Positions 1 to 9,581 of a stretch of DNA of 64,000 bases are shown one piece after another. The position numbers and the translations under genes were made by a program. Source of the stretch: Spiroplasma chrysopicola DF-1 (GTDB taxonomy: Bacteria > Bacillota_I > Bacilli_A > Mycoplasmatales > Mycoplasmataceae). The stretch lies in assembly GCF_000400935.1 (NCBI RefSeq), contig NC_021280.1, forward strand, positions 248,001 to 312,000, written 5' to 3'. Position 1 is the stretch's first letter. Each line of letters starts with the position of its first letter. A model generated the notes under the pieces. The model was given only the letters and a program-made list of their open reading frames with translations. It did no database searches and was not told where the DNA came from.

Positions 1-126
1 GCCCAATGAAGAGAATTTAAAGCTTTTGAGAAAACATTTCACAAAAGACCAGATTTATTAAAACAAAAAAAATTATCACAACTGCAACAACAATGGTTAG
101 CAGAATTAGAACAAAAAGAAAATTAG
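1..126 (+). CDS. trmD: TrmD, tRNA (guanine-37-N1)-methyltransferase, C-terminal end only
   Basis: Only the last 41 codons are in the window. The frame is open from base 1, contains one TGA read as Trp, and ends at TAG 124-126. The segment [10 protein letters not shown] followed by a charged, glutamine-rich tail matches the end of the TrmD family, where an RRPDL-type motif lies close to the C-terminus. TrmD methylates N1 of G37 in tRNAs. Its position directly ahead of rplS is the classic trmD-rplS arrangement in Firmicutes and mollicutes, and this context carries much of the weight of the call because no catalytic residues are visible here. Confidence 0.8.
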
Positions 127-142
127 AAAGGAAACAAAGATT

Positions 143-505
143 ATGAATATGCGTTTAGTAGATGAAGTAACAATCAGTCAACTTCGTAATGATTTACCTG
201 AATTTTCATCAGGAGATACTATTCAAGTCCATTACAAGATTCAAGAAGGAAATAAATTTAGAATCCAGCTTTTTGAAGGAGTTGTAATTAAATTACAAGG
301 TAGTGGTATTACAAAATCAGTAACAATTAGAAAAATCAGTAATGGAACTGGTGTTGAAAGAAACTTTCCAATTCATTCGCCTTTAATCGAAAAGATTAAG
401 GTTGTTAAATATGGGAAAGTACGTCGAGCAAGAATTTACTATATGAGAGATCGTCAAGGAAAAGCTGCTCGTATTAAAGAAATTATTAATCCAAGAAAAA
501 AATAA
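143..505 (+). CDS. rplS: 50S ribosomal protein L19
   Basis: 120-residue protein of full family length. The motifs [10 protein letters not shown] and the C-terminal [15 protein letters not shown] are hallmarks of L19, which sits at the 30S-50S interface. ATG 143 is preferred to ATG 149 because the Shine-Dalgarno AAAGGAAA at 127-134 is about ten bases upstream of it. The gene lies 16 bases after trmD and probably shares its transcript. Confidence 0.97.
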   Translation: MNMRLVDEVTISQLRNDLPEFSSGDTIQVHYKIQEGNKFRIQLFEGVVIKLQGSGITKSVTIRKISNGTGVERNFPIHSPLIEKIKVVKYGKVRRARIYYMRDRQGKAARIKEIINPRKK

Positions 506-574
506 TATGTCACGATAAAGAAAAATTGCATATTATCCAACAATAATTTAATAGCACGAGGAGGTATATTAGTT

Positions 575-1435
575 ATGCACGCAGAACAAGGTGAATTAGT
601 GTCCTCTAAATTTATCAAAATTAGTAAAAAGATTTTAGATTTAGCTAAGGAAATGGATGTAGTGGTTGAAATTGTTGATGCCAGAATTCCTTTTTCCGGG
701 GCAAATTTATTGGATTACCATGCTTTGGGGAATAAAAAACGACTAATATTTTTAACAAATCCACACAGAGCAGACGCCAAGCAAACAGATGCTTGGGTTG
801 AATTTTATAAAAACAAAGGAATCAAGTGTCAAATTCTTGATTCTGATAAATTATTGCTAGAAGATAACCAAGAATTTCTTAACAGTGATTGAACTGGAGA
901 ATTAACAAAATTTAAGAATAAAAAAATTTTAATAATTGGATTACCAGATAGTTTACGAACTATGGTTTTGGCAAATTTATTTAATTTACCAGAACTAGTT
1001 ACTGGAATTCCAAGTAATTTATATTGAAAATATAAAGCAACACGTTTTGAAGGAGTTGAAATTATGGTAACTCCTGATATTACTCCCTTTACTCCTTTTG
1101 ACCAAGATGTTTATTGACATACCCAAATGTTAGGAATCTTTAATGTTGATGGTAATGAGGAAAGTGTCGCTGTTAAAATATTTGAATTTTTAGTTAAAAA
1201 ATACAAAAAGAAATTAGAGGAAGGTTATGGTCTGACGCCAAAAGAACCAATGAAGGTTAATGATATTGTTAACTGTTTAATTAAAATTATGGCAATTACC
1301 AAAGCAATCCAAATTAATGAAATTTCTGATTTAACGGTTGCTTGTACTAACTTTTTTAAAGACTTTATTAGTGGTAAACGGATTGATAAAGTAAGCATTG
1401 AATGAGTTAGTGATTATGAAAAAAAATCCTTATAA
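575..1435 (+). CDS. RbgA/YlqF-like protein with lost GTP-binding motifs
   Basis: 286 residues with three in-frame TGA Trp codons. The N-terminal third (IVDARIP near residues 33-39) aligns by eye with the true RbgA encoded next (IVDSRIP). The motifs that bind GTP are gone: the G4 motif NKKD is replaced by NPHRAD at residues 62-67, and the P-loop GIPNVGKST is replaced by GLPDSLRTM at residues 122-130. A DTPG-type G3 motif is also not evident. The family normally assembles the 50S subunit in a GTP-dependent way; this copy probably cannot hydrolyse GTP. It could be a structural partner, a regulator of rbgA or a decaying duplicate, but the intact reading frame argues against simple decay. The SD is GGAGG at 560-564. 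The stop overlaps a terminator stem. Confidence 0.75.
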
Positions 1436-1454
1436 TTTTGTAAGGATTTTTTTA
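1424..1454 (+). terminator. Rho-independent terminator after the RbgA-like gene
   Basis: AAATCCTTA (1424-1432) pairs perfectly with TAAGGATTT (1441-1449) across an 8-base loop and is followed by a T run. The first arm overlaps the last codons of the upstream gene, so the transcript ends immediately after translation and rbgA starts a new unit. Confidence 0.85.
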
Positions 1455-1492
1455 TTTCGTTATAATTAAAGTAAGAAAGTTTGAGGGGTAAT

Positions 1493-2374
1493 ATGAAAGC
1501 AAATATCCATTGGTTTCCTGGTCATATGGCGAAAACAATTCGCCAATTAGATGAACAGAATAAGTTAATAGATTTAGTTATTGAAATTGTTGATAGTCGT
1601 ATCCCAATTTCATCACGTAACCCCTTAGTTGATAAGATTTTTGCCAATAAACCAAAGTTGATTATTTTAAATAAAAAAGATCTTGCTGATCCCAAAATTA
1701 CGGGACAATGAATTAACTATTATAAACAACAAGGTCAAACAGCAATTACTTTAAATAGTAAAGATTTACAAATTAAAAAAGAAATAATTGCTAAGATTTA
1801 CGAAGTTTTGGCCCCAAAAATTGAAAAAGCGCTTACAAGGGGAATTAAAAACCCTAAACTAAAAGTTTTAATTATTGGAATTCCAAATGTTGGTAAGTCA
1901 ACTTTTATTAATGCTTTAATTAAACGTCAGTCAGCAAAAGTTGGGAATAAGCCAGGAGTAACAAAGGGACAGCAATGATTAAAATTAAACGATCAAATTG
2001 ATTTAGTTGATACCCCAGGAATTTTATGGCCAAAGTTTGATGACCCGCAAGTTGCTTTAAATCTTGCTTTTACCCGATCAATTAAAGAAGATATTTTACC
2101 AAAAGAAGAAGTTGCTTTTGGGGCATTAAAATTTTTTTACCAGCATTACTTTAACCCTTTAGCGCAGATTTATCAACTAACTTATAATCCTGACCTTAAT
2201 CTTGAAGATGAAGTAACACTCTTTAATTTAATGTTGGAAATGCAAACAAATAAATTTAAAGTTAAAAGTGAGGATAATATTGAGCGGATTGTCAACGATT
2301 TTTTAAACCAAGTTTGAAATAACAAGTTAGGACTAGTTTCATTTGAAAGACCATCAGAGGATAACAATGAATAA
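1493..2374 (+). CDS. rbgA: RbgA (YlqF), ribosome biogenesis GTPase
   Basis: 293 residues, normal family length. RbgA is a circularly permuted GTPase needed for late 50S maturation. The permuted motif order is visible: G4 NKKD at residues 60-63, then the P-loop GIPNVGKST at 129-137, then G3 DTPG from residue 173. The N-terminal HWFPGHM is the family signature. ATG 1493 follows GAGGGG (1483-1488) by a short spacer; an in-frame TTG at 1481 lies ahead of that SD and is rejected. The gene overlaps rnhB by eight bases, the usual ylqF-rnhB arrangement. Confidence 0.95.
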
Positions 2375-2981
2375 ATTTGAGCAAAACCTTTTAAAGAACC
2401 ATAAACCAATTCAATATTTAGCTGGAACAGATGAAGCAGGACGGGGATGTTTAGCAGGACCATTAGTAGTTGGTGCTGTTATTTTACCCCTAGACTATCA
2501 AAACGTTGCAATTAGAGATAGTAAAAAACTAACAGAAAAAAAACGACTTGAATTATACGAAGAGATTATCAACGTGGCAATTAGTTATCAAATTGTTGTA
2601 ATGTCGGTCGAAGAAGTTGAACAGTTAAATCCAAAACGTGCTAGCATTGTTGGGATGGAACGGGCAATTTTAGGATTAACAATTAAACCAGATTTAATTT
2701 TAACTGATGCTGAAAAAATTGATTCTAAATTTGATTTCATTCCAATTATTGATGGTGATAATTTATCACAAACTATTGGGGCCGCTTCAATTTTAGCAAA
2801 AGTATACCGTGATAATCTAATGCAAGCATATCATCGGCAATTTCCCCAATATCATTTTAATCAAAATAAAGGTTATGGTACAAAACATCATTTGGCAATG
2901 TTAAAAAAACATGGGTATACAAAAATTCATCGCAAAACTTATCAACCAATTAAAACGATGGTAAAAGAAAAGCTAGGATAA
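2367..2981 (+). CDS. rnhB: Ribonuclease HII
   Basis: 204 residues. GTDEAGRGCLAGP at residues 20-32 holds the first acidic metal ligands (D22, E23) of the RNase HII active site; IIDGDN, AASILAKV and the C-terminal GYGTKHH also fit the family. It cleaves RNA in RNA-DNA hybrids and at ribonucleotides misincorporated into DNA. The start ATG lies inside the last codons of rbgA, so the two are probably translationally coupled. A TTG 24 bases upstream is in frame but has no better SD. Confidence 0.96.
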   Translation: MNKFEQNLLKNHKPIQYLAGTDEAGRGCLAGPLVVGAVILPLDYQNVAIRDSKKLTEKKRLELYEEIINVAISYQIVVMSVEEVEQLNPKRASIVGMERAILGLTIKPDLILTDAEKIDSKFDFIPIIDGDNLSQTIGAASILAKVYRDNLMQAYHRQFPQYHFNQNKGYGTKHHLAMLKKHGYTKIHRKTYQPIKTMVKEKLG

Positions 2982-3051
2982 AAAAACAAAAAATCTTATT
3001 TTTCTTGAATTCAAAAATACTAAAAATTATTATCTAGGAGAAATATAAAAT

Positions 3052-4587
3052 ATGAAAAAATTATTATTAATATCAGGTGCTATCTGTATGGTAACTAGTA
3101 GCTTTGCTGGACAAATCCCAGTCTTTCAGAAAGAATCGTTAGAAACAAAAACCTCTCGGGCAGGGCAGGGAATTTTAAATAATGTTACAGAAAATTTATC
3201 AAATGAAAAAATAAATAATATCTCAGTTTATTTTATTGGCCGTAATGGCGCTTTTATTGCGATTCAAGAGTTATTGTCGGCTTTATTAACAGCTCAAAAT
3301 CCAAATAAGGAAGTTTATTTTTATTTAAGTCCGGGAATTAAAGATAGTGATGCAATTGGGATAATTAATTGATCGGCGATTACAGCGCACTTTCCTAATT
3401 TTCATTTTGGTCGCTCACAAACGCAAGAATATATTACTGATCAAGATTTAAAGGCGGTAAAAGATAAATTACAACCAAACCAGAAAATAGATGTTTACAT
3501 TGAAGATTTTGCATTAGGACAAATTCGTCCCACACAAATGATTAGTGATTTATCAGATTCATGAGCAGTGATAGATTCTATTACCTTTCCAACTGATGGA
3601 GTTGGCCATTTTGTTTTTACTGCCAAAACTCAACAGTATCTTGATCAGTTATCTAGTGCTACAAAAGAATATTACAGTAAAATTTGACAAAATCTTTTTG
3701 CGGGGGCAAAAATAACAGCTGATTATACCAGCAATGATTTAATAGGAGCTAGTCAGTATTTGCCAGCAATTACAAATTTTGGCCAAGGTTTTAACAAAGT
3801 TAATAGTTGAGTTGGAACAGATCAATACTATTTAGAAGGAACAACATCACCACGAGCTTGAAATGAAATTGGGACAGGACTGCACCAAGCTTGAACAGCA
3901 ATGACCCCAGCAACTCAGAATGTTTTTAAAGCAGCTTATAATTTAAATACCTTTGATTTTTCTTATACAATTGATAAAAGAAATATTGTTTATTCGGGTT
4001 CTTTAATGAGTGAATCAACAGCCTTAGCAAATGAAGTGGCAGTAATTGTTAATAATTATAATAAGTTTTACCAAAATGATGGATTAACAAACATTTTGTA
4101 TAAACCCCATCCGCGTGAAAAAGAAAGCAATTTAAATAAGTTAGCACAAACTGTTAAAAAAACCGTTAATGATTATAGTGACTGATTTCATATTGTTCCG
4201 CAAGAAGTGCCAATTGAAGTTTTTCCATTAACAGATACTTTTACAACTGATGTAACTGGGAAAACTAAATTTGGTTATTATATGTTTGGAACATCAACAT
4301 CAGTGCAATCTTTTTATGAAGCCCAAGCAACACCACAAATTATTGAATTTATTTTTCCTACAAGTCAAGATATTACAACAGCCCTTAATTGATATGGTAA
4401 AGATAGTACAGTTCTTGATTTTAGTAAGGTTTTTAATCAAAATATGCCAATTAAACATAACAAGTGAATTATTATTTTATTAACAACCCTAATCCCAACA
4501 ATAGTTATTGTCGCAAGCGGAGTTGGCGGATATTATATTTATCGTCATGTTAAAAAAAGTAAAACAGTTGCAATAAAATCAGAGTAA
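3052..4587 (+). CDS. Surface protein with signal peptide, sialyltransferase-like motifs and C-terminal TM anchor
   Basis: 511 residues with many TGA Trp codons. The first 20 or so residues form a signal peptide without a lipobox cysteine (MVTSSFAGQ). A hydrophobic segment at about 472-497 followed by YRHVKKSK would anchor the C-terminus in the membrane, leaving most of the chain outside. Within the ectodomain, SVYFIGRNG (early strand), VYIEDF (E151, D152), YKPHPR (350-355) and VPIEVF (386-391) occur in the order seen in GT-B sialyltransferases of the GT52/GT80 and polysialyltransferase type, in which an acidic pair acts as base and a lysine-x-His-Pro motif binds the donor. This is recognition by motif only, so the function is an inference. 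The gene stands alone between rnhB and a terminator. Confidence 0.6.
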
Positions 4588-4604
4588 AATATTCTGATTT
4601 TTTT
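4575..4604 (+). terminator. Rho-independent terminator after the surface protein gene
   Basis: AAAATCAGA (4575-4583) pairs with TCTGATTTT (4593-4601) and runs into T residues. It includes the stop codon region of the upstream gene. Confidence 0.8.
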
Positions 4605-4635
4605 CCTTTCCTAGGCAAAAACATTAGCAGAACAA

Positions 4636-4652
4636 ATATTTTGCTATAATAA
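4636..4652 (+). promoter_or_regulatory. Extended -10 promoter for the CoA-disulfide reductase gene
   Basis: TTGCTATAAT at 4641-4650 is a TGN-extended TATAAT -10 box; no convincing -35 box is visible. A nearly identical AT-rich element with the same TTGCTATAATAA core occurs at 52921-52932. Confidence 0.6.
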
Positions 4653-4697
4653 GCATAGTAGTAATTAATTATTAATTTGCAAAGGAGTAATTATATT

Positions 4698-6356
4698 ATG
4701 AAAAAAATTGTTATTATTGGTGGAGGCGCTGGGGGTGCTGGTGCTGCCGCAAAATGTCGTCGGTTAGATGAAACAGCTCAAATTACTGTTTATGAAAAAT
4801 CAGGGTTTGTGTCTTATTCAAATTGTGGCTTACCATATTATTTTTCCCATAAGATTAAAAACTTTGATAGTTTAATCTTAAATACCCCGGAAGCTTTAAA
4901 AGCAAATTATAATTTCGATGTTTTTGTTAAACATGAAGTATTTGACTTAGATGTTAAAACCAAAACAATCAAGGTGAGAAATTTATTAACAGGAACAGAA
5001 TTTAGTGATAATTATGATGTTTTAATTATTGCGGCTGGGGCACCTGCTTTACGACCAAACATTCCAGGGCTAGCAGAAAGCAATAATGTTTTTTCGTTAA
5101 AAACACCTGATGATATTTTAGCGGTTGATGAATATTTTAAAAACCATGGTGAACCAGAAAATGTTGTCATTGTTGGTGGAGGTTTTATTGGGGTCGAAAT
5201 TGCCGAAAATTTTAAAATTAGAGGAGTTAAAAATGTCACAATTATTGATGCTCAAGATCAATTATTTTTAACCGTTGATAAAGATATTGCGGCTTGAGGG
5301 CATAAAGCCTTATTAGAAAAAGGGATTACCTTAAAATTACAAAAAAGTTTAGCAAGTTTTGCTGATAATGGTAAAACAATTATTTTAGCAGATGGGGAGA
5401 AAATTAAAACGGATTTAACATTTTTAACAATTGGCGTTCGCCCAGAGGTAGAAATTTATCGTCAAAATGGTATTGCAATCGGTCAAACGGGAGGAATAAA
5501 AACAGATAAACACCAGGCAACTAATATTGCCGATATTTATGCAATTGGTGATATTGCTGAAACATTTGATCTTGACGGTAATCCTGTCCGAATTGCTTTA
5601 GCTACTCCGGCTTCTCGTCAAGCAGTTGTTGTTGCTAATCATATTTATCAAATTAAGGATGAATACAAGGGTAGTCAAGGAACAAATGCAATTAGTATTT
5701 TTTCAACAACAATTGCCGCAATTGGTAAAACGGAAAAACAATTGCAAGAGGAAGGAATTAACTATCACAAAGTTGTTGTTGCCAAACAAAATAAATTAGG
5801 GTTACTTGGGGGAGAGTTTATTTGATTTAAACTATTATTTACTAAAGAAGGTTCTATTTTAGGAGCACAAGCAGTTGGCCCAGAAAGCACTGAAAAACGG
5901 ATTACTTATTTAGCAATTGTGATGTATGCCAAACAAACCATCTTTGATTTAGTTGAATATCAAGTCGCCTATAATCCTGTTGTTGATAATTCTTTTGATG
6001 TAATTAATATGGCTGGTCGGGCAGCACGCCTTATTTTATCACAAACTTATCAAATTGCTTATGTCGAAGATGTTGAAACTTTACAAGCACAAGGGTGAAA
6101 AATTTTAGATGTTCGTAAACCAACCGAATTAACAGCAATGGGTCAAATTCCCGGGTCAATTAATATCCCATGAGATCAATTACGTCATCGTATTAGCGAA
6201 TTAAATCCAGCACAAAAATATCTTGTCCATTGTCGTTCAGGAGCACGTTCATATAATGCAACTTTAATTCTACAAGCCCATGGGTTTAAAAATGTTAAAA
6301 ACCTAGCGGGAGGTTATGAATATTGAATGGTATATCAACAATATCATAAGTTTTAA
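4698..6356 (+). CDS. FAD-dependent CoA-disulfide reductase fused to a rhodanese domain
   Basis: 552 residues. The N-terminus GGGAGGAGAAAKC binds FAD, and SNCGLPYY carries the redox-active Cys43 typical of the CoA-disulfide reductase/NADH oxidase group. A second Rossmann motif (IVGGGFIGVEIAE) binds NAD(P)H. After about residue 450 a rhodanese domain follows, with HCRSGARS holding its catalytic Cys512. Family members reduce CoA disulfide or polysulfide and help protect thiols. ATG 4698 is chosen because AAAGGAG (4681-4687) precedes it; an in-frame TTG at 4677 lies ahead of that SD. The substrate cannot be told from sequence, and NADH oxidase is an alternative for the first domain. Confidence 0.85.
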
Positions 6357-6402
6357 TTAAGAGTTCGGAAAATAACTTTTTATTAGAAAGTTAATTTTAT
6401 CC

Positions 6403-6430
6403 TTTACAAAAAATATTTTTTTGATAATAT
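6403..6430 (+). promoter_or_regulatory. Promoter of the pyr operon leader
   Basis: TTTACA (6403-6408), 16 bases, then TAATAT (6425-6430). Transcription would start near 6437, only about 15 bases before the leader ATG. The same two hexamers, 17 bases apart, precede the uracil permease leader at 28225-28253. Confidence 0.65.
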
Positions 6431-6451
6431 ATATAATTAAGGTGAAGATAA

Positions 6452-6613
6452 ATGCAAAGATGAAAAAAATCGGAACTAAAAAATCAAAATCAGGTCAAAA
6501 CAGATCGCCTGCTAATGACTAGTTTTATTATTCATCTTTTATTTAATTTATTCTCTCCCAATAGTTTTAAAACTTACTTAATTAATAACAAAATTTGATT
6601 ATTAATTAAGTAA
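6452..6613 (+). CDS. Leader peptide of the pyr operon (53 residues)
   Basis: ATG 6452 follows AAGGTGA (6439-6445) at good spacing and opens a 53-codon frame with TGA read as Trp. It begins Met-Gln-Arg, is lysine-rich at first, then passes through a T-rich stretch (28 of 48 bases between 6521 and 6568 are T) coding Phe, Ile and Leu. The stop TAA 6611-6613 lies inside the 3' arm of a perfect terminator hairpin. A ribosome close behind the polymerase would cover the first arm and stop the hairpin from forming. This is the layout of the enterobacterial pyrBI leader, where UTP shortage slows polymerase in a U-rich tract. I infer a regulatory rather than a functional peptide. Confidence 0.65.
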
Positions 6614-6620
6614 GTTTTTT
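6569..6620 (+). terminator. Attenuator hairpin in the pyr leader
   Basis: The arm at 6569-6588 (AAAACTTACTTAATTAATAA) is the exact reverse complement of 6599-6618, giving a 20-bp stem with a 10-base loop and ending in T residues. It lies between the pyr promoter and pyrB, so it must be bypassed for operon expression. I do not recognise the PyrR binding loop of Bacillus pyr leaders upstream of it. Confidence 0.85.
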
Positions 6621-6654
6621 TATGCCATTTAATTGCTAGAAAGAAGGAACAAAA

Positions 6655-7533
6655 ATGAAAAAGAGTTTATTTAATTTAGATGACTGACAAGAAGAAGATA
6701 TTAATGTCTTGTTAACAAGCGCCTTAGAGTTTAAAAATAAAGAGAAACAAATTGATTATCAGCAAAATAAAATTGTCGCTAATTTATTTTTTGAACCATC
6801 AACACGAACACATTATTCATTTGTTGTTGCAGCCCACAAATTAGGGTGTAAAACATTAAATTTTAATGAAAGTTTTAGTGCCACAAAAAAAGGGGAAAGT
6901 TTGTATGATACAATAAAGACTTTTGAAGCATTAGGTGTAGATGCCATTATTATTCGCCATCATCAGAACAATTATTACGAACAATTAGCAACAAAAATAT
7001 CAACCCCAATTATTAATGGTGGGGATGGTAGTGGTAATCATCCCACCCAAAGTTTATTAGACTTATTAACAATTAAAGAACATTTTAATCAGTTTGAGGG
7101 GTTAAGCATTATGATTGTTGGAGATATCAAGAACTCACGTGTTGCCAAAACAAACATTCAAATTATGCAAAAATTAGGGATGAATGTTTATGTCACAGGA
7201 ATCAAAGAATTACAAATCCCTAATGTTCAACAAATTGATTTTAAAACAGGATTAGCCAAAATGGATGTCGTGATGATATTACGCTATCAATTTGAACGCT
7301 TTGAGGATAATGAAAAATACCATCTTGCTTATTTACAAAATTATAAATTAACTTTACCCCTTGTGGCAACAATGAAACCAACAGCGATAATTATGCACCC
7401 AGCCCCCTTTAATCGAGGCATTGAAATTGATGATGAAGTTGTAGAATGTTCGCGCTCGAAAATCTTTGCCCAAATGTCAAATGGTGTTTTTATTCGTATG
7501 GCTTTAATTAATAATGCTTTAGAGGGTCAGTAA
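6655..7533 (+). CDS. pyrB: Aspartate carbamoyltransferase catalytic subunit
   Basis: 292 residues. PyrB joins carbamoyl phosphate and aspartate to make carbamoyl aspartate. FEPSTRTHYSF (S49-T52 in the phosphate loop), GDGSGNHPTQ and MHPAPFNRG are family signatures. ATG 6655 has AAGAAGGA upstream; a shorter start would lose the N-terminal helix. One TGA Trp codon lies near the start. It heads a tightly packed operon and there is no pyrI regulatory subunit gene beside it, as is usual for this class in low-GC bacteria. Confidence 0.96.
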
Positions 7534-7534
7534 A

Positions 7535-8800
7535 ATGATCTACACTTTCAGTCACGGACAGATTTATTACCAGCAAGAATTTATTAACCAAAATATTACA
7601 ATTGAAAACAATAAAATTATTAATATTGGCCCTGAAATTATTGGGACCGAAATTAAATTACCTCCATCAGCAATTATTGTTCCCAGTTTTATTGATTTAC
7701 ATGCCCATTTCCGCGAACCAGGCCAAACAACAAAAGAAGATTTCGTGACAGGTTCCTTGAGTGCCTTATATGGGGGGTATCAAACAGTTTGTTTGATGGC
7801 TAATACAATTCCAACAATTGATAATTTAAAACTTTTAAAAGCTTTATTAACAAAAACCGTTTTATTACCAATTAATATTCAGTTTTTTGCCGCGATTACA
7901 AAGAATTTAGCGGGAATAGTACCAGCCCCTTGAAATGAATTAAAAGATTATGTAATTGGTTTTAGTGATGATGGCAATTATTTGGTGAATGAAGAAATTT
8001 TATTGGCTGTTTTAGAGTATGCAGATAAAGAGAAAAAGTTAGTATCGTTGCATGTTGATAGTCGTCAAAAACTATTAAAAGAAAAAGTTATCTTAAATAA
8101 GCGGAGCGCAAAAAAGTTTCATTTAAAGGGTGTTAATTGAAGATACGAAGGGGAACCCTTAGCAAGAGATTTACGATTGATTAATAAGAAGGGTTTGGGA
8201 TATCACTTGTGTCATATCTCAACAGCAAAAAGTGTTAAATTAGTACGTAAATATAAAAAGAAAAACCCCAAATTATCTTGTGAGGTTACACCCCATCATT
8301 TAACGCTTTCAATTAAAGATATCAAAAATAATAATGGCAATTATATGATGAATCCGCCCCTTAATTTAAAAAAAGATCAGCGCAGTTTAATTAGGGGATT
8401 AAATGAAGGGGTTATTGATGTGATTGCCACTGATCATGCTCCCCATTTACCAGTTGAAAAAGATTCTTTTGCAACAGGAGTAATGGGAGTAATTGGCTTA
8501 CAATTAACATTCCCAGTTTTATATACAAAATTAGTCCGCCCAAAATTAGTTGACTTAGCAACAATAATTGCTGCTTTAACAGTTAATCCCCAAAAATTAA
8601 TTAATCATGATCCAGTGGAACTAGAGGTTAATCAAAAAGCTAATTTTACAATTATTGATTTAGCCCTTAATAAAATTGTCACATCAACTCTCTTAAAATC
8701 AAAAGGAAAAAATACTCCTTTTATTGGTGAAAAATTAGTTGGTTGGCCAATAATTAATGTTTATAACGGTAATATTCACTATTTAACGGAGGATGAATAA
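7535..8800 (+). CDS. pyrC: Dihydroorotase
   Basis: 421 residues. The zinc-binding DLHAHFREPG (H56, H58), CHISTAKS and the later DHAPH (D300) identify a type I dihydroorotase, which closes carbamoyl aspartate to dihydroorotate. MANTIPTID and the terminal amidohydrolase strands also fit. Two TGA codons are read as Trp. The start is one base after the pyrB stop. Confidence 0.95.
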
Positions 8801-8801
8801 A

Positions 8802-9581
8802 ATGGTAAAACAGGTTGAAGAAAAAGTAGTTTTATTAGCAAATCAACAATTAAGTGGTGACTTATGATTGGCAACTTTTAAAGCCCCAATCATAAGTCAA
8901 TTAGCCGAACCGGGTCAGTTTGTTTTAATTGAACCTGCTGCACAGTTTTTCTTAAAACGCCCATTTAGTTTTTTTGATATTAATAAAACCGAACAGACAG
9001 TGCAGATTTATTATCAAAGCAAAGGTTTAGGAACATGATACATGGCCCAGCAGTGAAAAATTGGTCAAATTGTGACAATGCAAGGCCCCCATGGTCAAGG
9101 TTTTCAAATTGATGAGATAAATGATATTTTGATTGTTGCTGGGGGAATTGGGATTGCCCCAATGAAGTGTTTAATTGATCAGTTAGAAAAAACTGAGAAA
9201 AAGTATCAAGTAATTTTTGGGGGTCAAAACCAAGCAGCATTAACAGTTGCAGCAATGTTTTCTCAATTGCAAAAATTAATATTAGTAACTGATGATGGTT
9301 CAATTGGAAAGCAACAAAATGTAATTGAAGCTTTAAAAGAATATTTACAACAACACAAGCCAAAGGTGATTATTGGTTGTGGGCCTAGTGTTGTTTTAAA
9401 TCAAATTGCAAAGTTGGGAGAACAAAATAATATTTCAACCCAATTATCTTATGAAAGTAGAATGGGTTGTGGGGTTGGGGCTTGTATGGGCTGTACGATT
9501 ATCAAAGATAATACTAGTTATAAACTTTGTATTGATGGCCCGGTCATCATTAATAAGTACATAGAACAGGAGGGTGAATAA
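8802..9581 (+). CDS. pyrK: Dihydroorotate dehydrogenase electron transfer subunit
   Basis: 259 residues. RPFSFFD (from R53) is the FAD-binding motif of the ferredoxin reductase fold, GGIGIAPM binds NAD, and C223, C228, C231 and C243 (CGVGACMGC and a later KLC) hold the 2Fe-2S cluster. PyrK passes electrons from the class 1B PyrD to NAD. It is encoded directly before pyrD, one base after pyrC. Confidence 0.95.

Noticed and set aside
6437-6600. PyrR-binding loop in the pyr leader
   Set aside because: The characteristic loop with its GAGG core is not present, and the only strong structure is the terminator; the translated leader explains the region better.
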